Shown in pieces: positions 34,101 to 44,826 of a DNA stretch of 64,000 nt. The position numbers and the translations under genes are program-made. Under the pieces are notes generated by a model. That model ran no database searches. It was given only the letters and a program-made list of their open reading frames with translations, and was not told where the DNA came from. The DNA is taken from assembly GCA_902651635.1 (NCBI GenBank), contig CACRSC010000022.1, positions 139,807 to 203,806 of the forward strand, in the 5' to 3' direction. Position 1 is the first letter of the stretch, and every line of letters starts with the position of its first letter. Origin of the DNA: Mastigamoeba balamuthi (Eukaryota; Evosea; Mastigamoebida; Mastigamoebidae).

Positions 34101-35520
34101 AAAGGGGGTCGCCAAGAACATCTCAAGCTCGGCGCACGGCTTGTTTGTCAGAACAACACACTTGACCCTCTCTCTCATTGTCCTGTCCTGTGGGTGCTCC
34201 GTTTGAGCAACAGCCGCTGCTCTGTGCCCCCCCAAAGCGCACCGAGTGGTACAGCTCCTCCAGGAAGCCCGTGACGTTCTCCCCGGTGATGTGCCCTGTG
34301 ATGATGATGTGCTTCTGCCCCCGCGTGCCCTTGAAGCTACCGGAGAACTCTGCAGAGGTGCAGCGTGAGAGAGCGTCTCGCGTGGCCAACCATGGCCCTC
34401 ACTGGATCGCCGCGCGAGGATGTCGACAATCTGCTGCGTCTGCATGGGCACGACGACCACCGCGCACAGCAGGAACAGCATGATGACTACCCTGCCGGCC
34501 TCCGACTTGGGCGCGAAGTCGCCGTACCCGACCGTGAACGTCGTCTGCCCACGCAGTTGGCAACCGCACGTGACTCCCGGGGAGGCAGGGCGCTGCTGCT
34601 GCGGCTGGGGCAGTGCCGCACGACAATGATGAAGTAGAGTGCGGTGTGGAACTTGGTCAGCTCCCCGGTCTCGGTGATGCAGATGAGCGCGGTGGCGATG
34701 AACATCATCGACATCATCGTGAACGTCAGCGTCATGATCTGCCTTCGGAGCTCTGCGCAGAGCACCGCGCGCGTGAGGGCCAGAGGCAGGGCAGCCCTCC
34801 CCCTCATGTTCTGTGGTCACGGACCCGACACCGAGAGGCGCCAGAGCCGCACGAGGCGGACGAGGTGCAGCAGGCGGACAACCCGCAGGAAGTTGAGCTG
34901 CTCCCGCCCCGCAGCGAAGGTGGGGATGATGGTGGCCAGGTCGATGAGCGCGTACGGCGACACCACGTACCTGACACGCGACTCCGCGAGGTACAGCCGC
35001 ACGAGATAGTCCAGGATGCTGCAGCGAGAAGATACGCGAATCCGGATATTCCAGATTCCGGAATCAGAACGACGGCAGAGCACGCACCGTTGCCCTGCCC
35101 CTCCCCAGCTTCGGGCTCACCAGATCGAGGCAACGACGTAGCCCACCACTTTGTAGGCGTAGAGCTCGCCCGTGTACGTGCCGGCGACAAAGCACCCGCA
35201 GCACACGAGGCTCAGCAGTATCTGCGCAACGTCCTGCGAGAATCCTGACGTCAGAAATATCTGCGATACGATTCCCGGGAATCGGGGAAATCGGGGGGAG
35301 CGGGGGGAGCCCGTGCCAGCGCGACGCTCGTGTGCGTGCGCCGGTAGAACCACTCGGCGGCCTGCGCTCGCAGGCTGGGGTGCAGGTGGCGGACGAGCGA
35401 CGCGGGCGAGACCTCGACCGACTGCGCGGCGGCGGCGGCGGCGTCCGAGGCCGAGACCGACTCGCGGCGCTGGTAGCCCTCGCCGAGGAGGGAGCGGGAG
35501 TGGACCTCGGCCTGATCCAT
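31009..35520 (-). CDS. BK/Slo-type voltage- and ligand-gated K+ channel alpha subunit
   Basis: Fifteen exons: 35520-35326, 35233-35121, 35018-34825, 34752-34622, 34544-34403, 34349-34243, 34187-34062, 34004-33905, 33827-33745, 33692-33636, 33576-33462, 33408-33335, 33248-32250, 31985-31669, 31270-31009; all phases agree (1004 aa). Six membrane segments: S1 (QILLSLVCCGCFVAG), S2, S3, an Arg-rich S4 (FLRVVRLLHLVRLVRLWRLS, about 146-165), S5, the filter TVGYGDF (about 214-220) and S6 (VVIMLFLLCAVVVVPM). Two RCK domains follow (RCK1 from HIIITGHITGEN, about 265-480; RCK2 about 480-850). No S0 helix is visible before S1. The region matching the animal Ca2+ bowl lacks the Asp run, so Ca2+ gating through that site is unlikely. 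It should conduct K+ across the plasma or vacuolar membrane. The 3' exon is tandemly duplicated (31196-31630). Confidence 0.93.
31196..31630 (-). repeat. Tandem duplication of a BK-channel 3' exon and intron (~216-bp unit)
   Basis: Two units (about 31196-31410 and 31412-31630) each contain an exon encoding TPPPVRKSPSMHSNLVQEAS and a following GT-rich intron-like tract. Only the unit at 31196-31270 continues into the final coding sequence. The other exon copy ends at CAC|GTGCCT in phase 0, whereas the acceptor in front of the last exon needs phase 2, so using both copies would break the frame. The copy at 31412-31500 is therefore skipped, an alternative terminal exon, or neutral. Confidence 0.75.
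31341..31370. repeat. (GT)n microsatellite in a BK-channel intron
   Basis: An uninterrupted GT/TG run of about 14 units lies within the duplicated intron. Confidence 0.9.
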
Positions 35521-35994
35521 GTGGCCCGGGCGATGTTGGCGGGTTTAGCGGGGGATATGAGGCGTTCTGGTTTGACAAGATATTTCGCTGAGACTTTTCC
35601 GAAGATTCGTAGATATTTTGGCCGGCCCTTGCCTGGCGGGCCTCTCCTCGGCTGCGCCCTGACGCACAGATGTCGTGTGGCTGACCTGGGTGTGTGGTTT
35701 ATGTTGCTGGGCTATCGCGGTCACGGCAGTTGGGAAGGGTTGATTACTGTGGGAGAAATCCGGTGATGTACACTCTCGATCGAGACGAGATAAATCGTGT
35801 GGTCTGCACGCAGAGCAGAGGTCAGCTCACAGCGCCGCATCAAGCATCGGGTCAGTCAGCGGCTGGGGCTGGTGGGGGACGGCCTCTTTGATCTCCCGGG
35901 GGTAAATATCCACGTTGATTGCGTGGTGATGACGCAATCTTCTCTTTCATCTTTTCTTTCTGTCTGTCCGGCACACTTTCCCCCGTCACACGCG
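35521..35994. promoter_or_regulatory. Divergent promoter, BK channel (-) / NAP1 (+)
   Basis: 474 bp between two ATG starts. It contains GATATTTCG-type and AT-rich patches near 35570-35620 and a pyrimidine tract just before the NAP1 ATG (TTCTCTTTCATCTTTTCTTT, about 35938). No known motif assigned. Confidence 0.4.
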
Positions 35995-37674
35995 ATGAGC
36001 GGCAAGCACAGTGCGCGCCCCCACCTCTGCCTCTCCCCCCCGCCGCCCCCTTCCTCCTGCGCCCGCCCTGACAGCCCGCGCGTGGCACCGCCTGCACCCT
36101 GCAGTCAAGCACGAGCAGGAGATGGAGGACGAGGTCAGGAACCCCGCCAAGCGCGACCTCGAGGACGACGAGGAGGAGGAGGACGACGACGTCCCCGCCG
36201 TCTCCAAGGCACGCGCGCACACACACGCGACACCGCACCACCTCCCATAGGCCCTGCTGACCCCCAGCCCCTCCCCCCGCGCAGCAAGAGATGGCGCAGG
36301 AGCACCTCAAGGGCCTGGCGCAGTGCGTGCGCAGGCGCGTCAAGGCGCTCGAGAACATCCAGGCACGCGAGAGAGAGAAATCAAATTACCAACTCAATTG
36401 CAACGCAATTGACTCGAATCGAATCGGAAAACCCCCCAAATTCAACAGAAGGCGCACGGCGAGATCGACAGGCAGTACCGCGACGAGCTGGACGCGCTCG
36501 AGCGCAAGTACATGGCGCTGCACGCTCCGCTGCAGGCCCGGCGCGCGGCGATCGTGGCCGGCGAGGCCGAGGTGACCGACGCCGAGGCCGCGGGGTTCGA
36601 GCCCGAGCCCAGCGCCCCCGCCGACGTGGTCCAGGGCGTGCCGCTGTTCTGGTACCACGCGCTGGCCAACAACGAGGCCGTGCGCAGCCTGACGGCGCTC
36701 TCGGAGCGCGACCGCGAGGCCCTGGCCGCGCTGCGCGACATCAGGTACGCGCTGCTGCCGCGCACGCGCGACGTCGTCGAGGGCCGCGAGGTCACCAGGG
36801 TGAGTCACACACGCGCACCCCCCACCCAAGAAATGCCTGCGTTGAGTCACCAGGCCCCCATACGATGCCTGCGTTGAGTCACAAGGCCCCTCCATGAGAC
36901 TAATCATCCCACCCCGGGGCCGCACAGCACGGCTTCTCCCTGACGTTCGTCTTTGGCGAGAACGAGTTCTTCAGCGACCGCGAGCTCGTCAAGACGTACT
37001 ACCTGACCGAGGACGAGACGGGCGAGCCCATGTTCGACCGCTCCGAGGCCACCAAGCCCCAGTGGCTGCCGGGCAAGAACCTCACTGTCCGCGTCATCAA
37101 GAAGGCCATGCCGCGCCCCAAGCGTGCCGGCCGTGGCGGGCGCGCCGCCCCGGGCCCCCAGTTCCAGACGGTCGAGGAGCCCTGCGAGTCGTTCTTCCAC
37201 TTCTTCAACCCCGTCCAGATGCCCAACCCCGGCGAGGAGATGGACCCCGATGAGTTCGATGTGAGTTGGCCCTCCCCATACCCCCACTCCCCCATACACA
37301 CCAACCTTTTCCATTTTTCTGACGCGCGATATTCCTATCTTCTGCAGGAGCTCAGCGACGCTGTCCAGGGCGACTTCGAGGCTGGCTGCGAGATCCGCGA
37401 CTGCATCTGCCCCAAGGCCGTGATGTGGTACAACGGCCAGGCCGTCGAGGAGGACGACGAGGACGAGGACGACGAGGAGGACGAGGAGGACTGGGACGAC
37501 GAGGAGGACGACGATGACGATGACGACGAGGAGGACGAGGATGACGACGAGGACGATGACGACGACGACGACGTCGTCCCCAAGCGCAAGGCCCTCCCCC
37601 AGGGCCACAAGTTCGCCCCTCCCCCGGGCAGCAGCACGCAGCCCTCGGAGAACCCCGAGTGCAAGCAGCAGTAG
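35995..37674 (+). CDS. NAP1: Nucleosome assembly protein NAP1
   Basis: Six exons: 35995-36010, 36105-36208, 36285-36362, 36449-36799, 36928-37260, 37348-37674 (402 aa). The first exon is only 16 nt. Two introns (36209, 36363) have GC donors, both GCACGC. The NAP fold is clear: a long dimerisation helix (VKALENIQ|KAHGEIDRQYRDEL), IPLFWYHAL-type VPLFWYHALANN, GFSLTFVFGENEFF, and ESFFHFFNP. The C-terminus is a long Asp/Glu tract, then a basic KRK, and the last four residues are CKQQ. NAP1 is a histone H2A-H2B chaperone that shuttles between cytoplasm and nucleus; the acidic tail binds histones. CKQQ is the farnesylation-type box of animal NAP1-like proteins, conserved here. It is convergent with SEC15, with a gap of 220 bp. 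Confidence 0.96.
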
Positions 37675-37894
37675 GCCCCAGAGGCAGCGAGCAGTAGATT
37701 GCCCCCGCAGTCGCTCCTTCTCCAAACACCGCACGCGAAAGAACGTAAAAATACACTTTGGAAGGGAACACACACGCAGCCTGCTGTTGCTCTGTTGCTC
37801 TTGCTCTCGGACATACGTACAACCAAACCAGCACACACACACCGACGGTCCGTGCCAGTGCCAGTGCCAGGGCCAGGGCCATTTCCCGGGTAGC

Positions 37895-40800
37895 TCACTT
37901 GGGGATCTTCTTGAACCAGGCCTTGAGGTTCTTGCTGTAGTTGGGCGGCGAGACTTTCTCCTCCTTGATCCTGCGAGGGCGTCCTGAGCGCAACGCAACA
38001 CGCCCGAACGCATGCGCACTTGTCTACAATCAGCGACAGAATGTGGTGGTCCAGCGGAGGGTACGCTCCCTCGGGCTCCGGGAAGCACAGGGCCTTTGCA
38101 AGCTGGCGCGAGCGGGTTACCACACGGGCAGGGCAAAGCAGAGCCGCACCTGGGTGACGAGCCTGAAGTGCTGCGGGGCATCGGGGCAGACATCGACGCA
38201 CTTCTGCGCGTAGTCGGCAACCCTCGTGGCATCGTTCTGGAAGACAACCAGAGCGGACCACGGGATCTTCCTGACGCCGTCGTTGGCGAGCAGGCCCTGC
38301 AACGACCAGCGTGAGAAGCGCGTGACCCAAGGCGCGACCAACGAGCAGAGACATGGCGATCTGCTTGAACAGGAAGTTCTGTAGGCCCCTATTGACCGTG
38401 TCGGGCAGCCCCGCGAGCAGCGTCTGCAGCGACTGCACAAACGCCAGCGTCTCTGTCCCGGCCCCCAGTAACAAAGATGAGTGCCGTTGCTCAACGCTCA
38501 GAGAGAGAGAGAGAGAGAGTGAGTGAGTGAGTGAGTGAGTGAGAGAGCACCGTGGATGAAGGGATGCACGTCGCCCTGGTCGACCTTGGCCGACGTCCAC
38601 GAGGGGACCGCGCGGAACAGCAGTGCGTCGAGCTTCTGCTTGCACACGACCTGTATCCTCTCCTCTGTCTCGGTGCGCGCGCTGTCGAGCCCGCGCTTGG
38701 AGACGTCGAGGATGGCCGTGTGGCCCCAGTGGCTGTACGACGACAGCAGCGCCTCAAAGTGGTCGGGCGTCGTGAGCATCGCGTACAGGTCCACCGCGAT
38801 CTGTGCCGTGACCTGTATCGGCTGCGACGCAGCCTTGTCGGTCATCTCGTGCGCGACGAGCTGCAGGCACTGGTCCACCGACTGCGCGCAACAGAGAGGC
38901 AGAGGCCGTCAGCCCTCGGCCACAGCGCAGCCACAGGGAGCGGACCTTGAAGATGAGCCTGTCGAGGTCTCCAATGTGCTTGGCGAGCTCGTAGAAGCCG
39001 TGCACGAGGTCCTCGATGGCGTTGTAGACCTTGACGAGGAACCCGCTGAACGCGAGCCTCAGCGGCAGCGGCGGCACGGCGTCGCTCCGCCTCCTCCGCA
39101 TCCCCGTCTCCTCCTCCGCCTGCGGCTCCTCCGCCCCCAGCGCCGACGGCTTGATGGCAGGCAGCAGCTCGTTGTGCAGCACCAGCCTGCGGTACTGGTC
39201 CCCCGTCTGTATGACCAGCGGCTCCCACGTCTCCGCCTCGACGAGCTGCGCGGCAACAGCAAGGGCGCTCTTGTCAGCAGAGGACACGCAGGGAGGCGGA
39301 CAGGGCAGCACCTTGGTGAGGCCCTCGCGGAACTCCTCAAAGGCGATCTCGGTGTACCTCGAGGCGGCGCCGGCCATGAACTCGGCGACCTGCGAGACGT
39401 CGTAGCCGAACGCGCGCAGCGTCTGGCCGAAGAGGAAGACAAACTCGGCGACCTGCGTGAAGCTGGCCGTCGACTGGCAGCCCTGCAGCTCCTGCAGCAC
39501 CACAGCCTTGACGGTCGTCAGCGCGACGCGCCACAGCGGGTCAGCCCCCCCGGGTGGCAGGAAGTCCGGCGACGCGCTGCTCAGCGCCGCCTGCTCGATG
39601 ACGAAGAACCCAGCGACCGTCTGCAGTGTCTCCGCCACAGAGGCTGGCTTGGTGCCCTCTGTGTGCGCCTGGAACATCTTGACCACTTGTTGCTGCATAG
39701 CACAACAACATCAGAGATGAAGAATGGCGAGAAAGAGGGAGCAGAGCAAACAGGGAATTGTGAGAGAGAGAGAGAGAGAGAGAGCAGAGCAGAGCAGAGC
39801 ACATAAAGGCAGGAAGGCACTGGGCCAACAAGAGAGCCAGAGAAGAGAGCAGCGACTGAGTGCGAGCAAGCGAGCAAGAGAGGAACAGAAGAAGAAGAAG
39901 AGCGCCCTGGCGACTGGGGGGGGATACCCTGCGGGTCTCGTTGTAGTGGACGATGAACTGGGGCAGCGTGCCCAGCAGCTTGTTGACGTAGATGGCCTCG
40001 TGCAGCGGCGCAAAGTCGACGGACCTGTAGACGCCCTCCCAGAGCGCCGCCTCTGCGACCTTCTGCCTGTCGTTGCGCGCCGACGCCGCCCTGGGCGACA
40101 TGCTGAGCGCGTCCACCGCCCCCGCGCTGCTCTCCTGCCGCCTGTGGCTCTGCGACCGCTGCGCCAGCGCCCTGCGGTCGTCGGCCGCGTCGACCAGCGA
40201 CCTCCGCACGGCGCCGCGGTAGACGTCCGCCTCTGCCGCCAGCATCACGTCGAGCGCCTGCCGCGAGCGCAGCACCTCGCCCGTGCGCGCGACGGCCTCG
40301 GTGCCCACCTCCGCCGACCGCTCCCACGAGTCCGAGAGCCACTGGTTCACCGAGCGCTCGACGGCCACGCGGACCACGTCGCGCGTGCGGGGCACGTTGG
40401 CCGCGACGACCTGGGCGAAGGCGTGCGGGCGCAGGGGCGGCAGGTGGACCGCCTCCAGGCGGCTCAGCGCCTTGAGCGCGGCGCAGTACCGGCGCTCCTC
40501 GACGTGGCGCGCCACGCGGTCGGCCTGCAGGGCCAGCTGCAGGCACTGCTTCAGCGTCTCGGTCGCCTGCTGCGCGTTGTCCGCGACGACCCAGCTTCGG
40601 TGCATCTTCTCAGCCTGGAGGGCAATTCCGGGAATTGAGTGACTCAACGCAGGCAACGCCACGTGGGCGGGGGGCGAATCGCGCGAGCGGGGGAGATTTC
40701 GGGCACGGTGGAGATGAGCGTCTGGGACGAGCGCTGGACGCTGGCGTTGAGGTCGTGGAACGAGGCCGAGAGCTTCTCGACGCTCTGGCGCACCGTGAGC

Positions 40801-41074
40801 AGCTCCTCGACGCTGTCGATGTACTGCGCATCCCCCGAGCGCGCGGTCAGCGCACAGCGCGAGATTCCGGGATGCGAGATATTGCCCGCGGAGATATGCG
40901 AATCAACAGCCGCGCGCTCACCTCCTGGTAGTGGACACCGCAGATGTCCTCGATGTCGAGGTCGCGGGCAGAGCAGAGGCGCTCCAGCTGCTGGGCAGCC
41001 TCCTCCGTCTTGCCCTCCTCGAGGACGGTCTTGAGCGCCGCGCCGTACTGCTCGCTCTCGATCAGCGACGCCAT
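37895..41074 (-). CDS. SEC15: Exocyst complex subunit SEC15 (EXOC6)
   Basis: Ten exons: 41074-40922, 40823-40707, 40614-39928, 39692-39312, 39245-38946, 38881-38551, 38452-38343, 38296-38150, 38102-38020, 37970-37895; phases consistent, 794 aa, the usual SEC15 length. The N-terminus has the coiled-coil region (YIDSVEELLTVRQSVEKLS, then the LKQCLQLALQADRVARHVEE helix), the middle has YVNKLLGTLPQFIVHYNETRR, and the C-terminal rods include LAFVQSLQTLLAGLPDTV and FLFKQIAMSLLGLLANDG. SEC15 is the exocyst subunit that binds Rab/Sec4-type GTPases on secretory vesicles and tethers them to the plasma membrane. The assignment rests on these motifs and overall layout. The short last exon (KIPK end) was placed by phase. 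Confidence 0.85.
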
Positions 41075-41658
41075 TTGGTTTGTGCTTGGTACTGGATGAA
41101 CAGTAATATCTAGATATTTCCTACTCCTCCCGGGAGTGTGGGAGTGTCATTGCGGGGGGTGTATGCAGCTGAAAGTTGCTTCTAATTGACGTGATGTCCT
41201 ACGGTATCAAATCTGAGAATTCAAAAAATGACAGATTTGATGCCGATTCATTTCCCTCCAAATCCTTGGTCGAAAGATGTTCATCACGGACATGCGTGCT
41301 CCACGGTTCGCATGCGATCTGCTCTACTGCGAACACACACAGAAAGAACATCCTAAAAAGGCAAAACGACAATTGTCCAGACATCCGTTCAAGTGGATCG
41401 GCAAAAAACAAATTGCCCTCATTTATGTGCTCCGGATGAAAAAAAAGGCCCGCGCATTGCCCTCTCTCTTGCGGCCTGCCCAAGGAGATCGAGCATAATG
41501 TACTTCGTCCGTGTGCCGTTCTCTTGCCGGATAGGGGAAAGGGGGGGCTCTGACAGACTTCAGTGACCCAAGGGGAAGAATAAACTGCTTGCTGAACATG
41601 TGGTTATGCACAGAGGACCGGGAGTGGTGGGCATGCAGGCGCCTGGCCAGGCCCCTCA
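41075..41658. other. Intergenic, upstream of SEC15 and downstream of the 41.7-kb gene
   Basis: 584 bp, fairly AT-rich, including CGGTATCAAATCTGAGAATTC and an A-rich patch near 41437. It contains the SEC15 promoter. No gene seen. Confidence 0.4.
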
Positions 41659-42660
41659 TTAGCAGTTGCTGAGGCGTGCGAGCACCTGGACGAAGTCGGT
41701 CATGTCTCTGTCGACACAGTTTCTGACGATGTTCTTGGCGTACTTGTAGGAGAGGTCAGACCCCCACCTGGCGTCCTCGGCTGTCCCAAACGCTCGCACC
41801 ACGATCACCAGCCCGGCTCACCAGCGTGCAGCAGGCACAACGTCAGGGGTGCCGTGCGCCTCTGGCCTCAGACGAGAGTAGGAGAGGGAGGTACCTTGAG
41901 AAACGGAACACTTCTGGAGCAAGAAGGACGGCACCTGTCTGAGGGCGTCGGCGACCCCAGGGATCATCCCCAGAGCAGACGGCGGGGCCTGAGCGTTGGA
42001 AGTCAGCGTCATGATCTCGACAGAGACCACCAGACCTGCGTGAGGGCGAGGAGCAGCTGAGCGACGGGGGGAGCAGAGCGGACGGAAGTGTAACTCACGT
42101 GGCAAGAACATCCCCGAAGGGATTCCGCACAATGCCACACCAGCACCGCGAGGTCCGTGTGCATTGGAGCAGGCTGTACAGGACTGCGCGTGGCACAGCG
42201 ACCTCGACGCTCTTCCGCTGGGCGTCTGCCGCCCTGGCTCCCGGGAGAACACCGCGAAGGGCTCGCTGCACACCAGCACGCCGCCCACGTCGACGGCCAG
42301 CACGACGGCGGGCGAGCGCAGGTGGCGCTTGGAGGACGTGCACTTGGACCTCAGCGTGGCACTGTAGCACTCGAGGTCGTCGGGCAGCCCCTCGCAAGAC
42401 CTGCCTGGGCTGCCGAGGACCACGACGTCGCCGCACGAGGCGCAGCGCAGCGGGGGCGAGAGCAGCGACGCCTGCGCCCTCACGGTGGCGCGCACGAGGG
42501 CAGCGAGGACGTCGGAGGGGTGCAGGGAACGCGAACGGCGCCAGCGACGGGGGAGGAGCAGCTCCACGGTGTAGGCTCTGTACATGTGAACGACTGCCGT
42601 GCCCACGCTGAGCACAGGGCCCTGGAACGCCGCGAAGACCCTCTCGGTGCGCGTGGACAT
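41659..42660 (-). CDS. Uncharacterised three-exon family, paralogue C
   Basis: Exons 42660-42099, 42035-41895, 41816-41659 (286 aa); phases and the lengths of exons 2 and 3 (141, 158 nt) are shared with paralogue D. The N-terminal ~160 residues are a Cys-containing folded region: RVFAAFQGPVLSVG, VHMYRAYTVELLLP, LRCASCGDVVVLGSP, then KCTSSKRHLRSPAVVLAVDV and SEPFAVFSREPG. The middle is variable. The C-terminal part is conserved: LVVSVEIMTL, QVPSFLLQKC and LVIVVRAFGTAEDARWGSDL, ending in NC. The CxSSxxHL..VVLxVD..G..VC pattern parallels the one in paralogues A and B, so these may be distant members of one superfamily. No signal peptide or membrane segment. Function unknown. Confidence 0.75.
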
Positions 42661-42978
42661 GGGGGGGAGACACTGTTCGAGTGCGAGAAGACGATGATTT
42701 GAGCCCTAGATGGCAGAGGGGGTCACAAGGCGATTATCCATTACCTCAGTCGATTCTGGGAAAATGCCCCAGACTTGAAAACCTTCTTATCGCTGGACAT
42801 CCAGAAACACCGAACACCATTAACCTCCAGTACAAAACCTTCGTCAATTCATCAAAATTCGGGGGGTGAAACACGATGACTGAAACAAACTCAGTGATAA
42901 GGACCGGACTCTGGAGCCCCGATCCTCTTCTTTTTACGGCGGCATTTTTCGCCTTTAAAATCTGCGCCAAGCCTTTAT
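42661..42978. promoter_or_regulatory. Divergent promoter, paralogue C (-) / metallopeptidase candidate (+)
   Basis: 318 bp. CTTTATATGG lies just before the plus-strand ATG. The 25 bp before the C start recur before the D start (ACACTGTTCGAGTGCGAGAA), possibly a shared promoter or leader element. Confidence 0.45.
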
Positions 42979-44725
42979 ATGGACGCCCTCTCACCCCCTC
43001 CCAAGCAGGGAGCCGACAGCATAATGGCAGTCACCTGCGGTAGCTCAGAAGTGGATACTCCGCCAAGCACGCCGTCGCCAATAGGCCCCACAAAGCGGCT
43101 GGAGTATGCGCCGCCGAGCATGCTGGACCAGACAGCCGTGTACTCTCTCCCACAGGTTTAGCCTCTCCCGCTTCATTGCTCTCTCTTTTCCCTCTTCCTC
43201 TTGCCTCCCCCCCGCCTCCGCCCCCCTCCTACCTGACAGAGATGCCATCGAGGCAATTATACAATTGGGAGATACGACTTTGACAATTGACTATTGCCCC
43301 TGTACCGCAGGTTGTACGCGATGGGGTCAACCTCGTGCGGCAGGTCATCGAGTCCTACAAGGTCTTTGAGTGCGTGGACAGGCTCGACGATGACGAACAT
43401 ACCATCTGCAGCCACGTCAGGCCCGACATGCTCCCTGGCCTTGCCCTCGAGAGCGGTAGTACTTCCCGTCATTTGCACTGCTGATGAAATTCTCAGAGGA
43501 GCAGCTGGAAGCAAGGCTGGGCATGATAACGTCTGGCAAGGGCACCCACATCGCAGGCAATCGAGCACTGACAGCGGTCGACCCGGGAGATTCTACCGGG
43601 GGCTGGACAGTCTATCTATGCTCAGACCTCGTAAGGTCGGCAGACTGTGCCGAGGTTCGTATTGTCGTTTCCCGCCATCATGATCTAGGCGTCTGCTGAC
43701 ACTTGCTTGCTGAGTTGCAGTCATCGTCGCGCTGCTACTTCGCGGGTCTGATTGCCTCGTGCATTCTCCACGAGCTGGGGCACTGGAAGCATGACACTTT
43801 TCAGGTCTGCAGATGGCTGGTAAACACATCTGTGGACATGCCGGGGCAGGACGACTCCGAGGGCGAGGCAGGGTACTACCTGGAGCGCAAGATCTACCCC
43901 GGTACTTCCAGTACAACCCCTTTCATTCAGTTGAAGCATACACATAGGGTCGTATGACATTGAGCACCACCCGGACGGAGTGGCCTTTGTCATTGTCCCG
44001 TGGGGGACTCAGACGAGCCGCCCTGCCTGGCTGTACGAGCTCGAGGCACTGGCAAACCCTGTAAAGCGGCTTCGCGCCACTTTCGGCCCGCCAGTCTCGT
44101 CCACCATCTGCCAAGGGCTGACACAAGGAGCTAGATTCTCGGTCGCGGTCCCCAGCAAACCCCAGTGGCCGCCAACAGGACCCCACACACCGCCAGTTTG
44201 CAAGAGAAAGGCCAACGGTGCGAACAAAGCAATGACAACATCTGGATGATCTCCTGAGACTAACAGTTGCCACCAGGAGCATGGGGAGCTGTGACCCCAA
44301 TGCATGCTGCCACTCTGGCAGATGCCACTACCGCACCTTCGTTCGAGGTCCACGTGCAGGGTGCGATGGCCATCGCAGAAGCGGTGTTCCACAACACGAC
44401 CGAGAAGACGGTTGCCTACACGGTTTCGAACCCGCCTCGCCTGTGCCACGGCATCAGCCTGTTCTACTCTGATGGCCGTTCGGTGACCTGCCGGCTCAAC
44501 GAGAACAACCTCGTCCGCACGAGGCTGCATGGGGGACCCCCGACGCTCGAGGTGGCTCCTCACGAGACCGTCACCCTCGCCGTGCACCTCAACAAGCCCG
44601 GGGAGCCGTCGTGGTTTGTGACCGACATCCCTGGATCATACACAGCAATCCTGTGGTATCGCCCTCGTTGCAAGGTGGCTGCCACGTTCACCCTCGAGGG
44701 GTCTGAGACTCCCAAGAGTTCTTAA
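42979..44725 (+). CDS. Putative zinc metallopeptidase (HELGH) with C-terminal beta domain
   Basis: Six exons: 42979-43155, 43311-43455, 43497-43630, 43721-43901, 43948-44217, 44277-44725 (451 aa), all phases agreeing. Residues 169-173 are HELGH in a hydrophobic helix (FAGLIASCILHELGHWKHD), the zincin HExxH signature. Acidic residues about 26-34 positions later (DDSEGEAGYYLE) could supply a third ligand. There is no signal peptide or membrane helix, so it is probably intracellular. The last ~120 residues look like an all-beta domain (FHNTTEKTVAYTVSN, PHETVTLAVHLN, PGSYTAILWYRP). I do not recognise the peptidase family; activity is inferred from the motif only. It lies between paralogues C and D, overlapping neither. 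Confidence 0.7.
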
Positions 44726-44826
44726 TTGTGAGAATAGATCCAACCAGTTTTGCACCATCGCGAGATGAGAACACAAGAACTGGACAGCCACGAGGGTGCT
44801 CCTATGGGAAATTGTACAATTCCATT

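Noticed and set aside
38503-38546. GAGA/GAGT repeat as a possible regulatory element
   Set aside because: It lies inside a SEC15 intron on the opposite strand and looks like ordinary simple sequence, as do the similar tract at 39766-39800 and the tract near 62840-62860.
36418-38645. Long antisense and alternate frames over NAP1 and SEC15 (for example Asp-codon repeats read as Ser or Val runs)
   Set aside because: Shadows of the acidic tail of NAP1 and of GC-rich codons.
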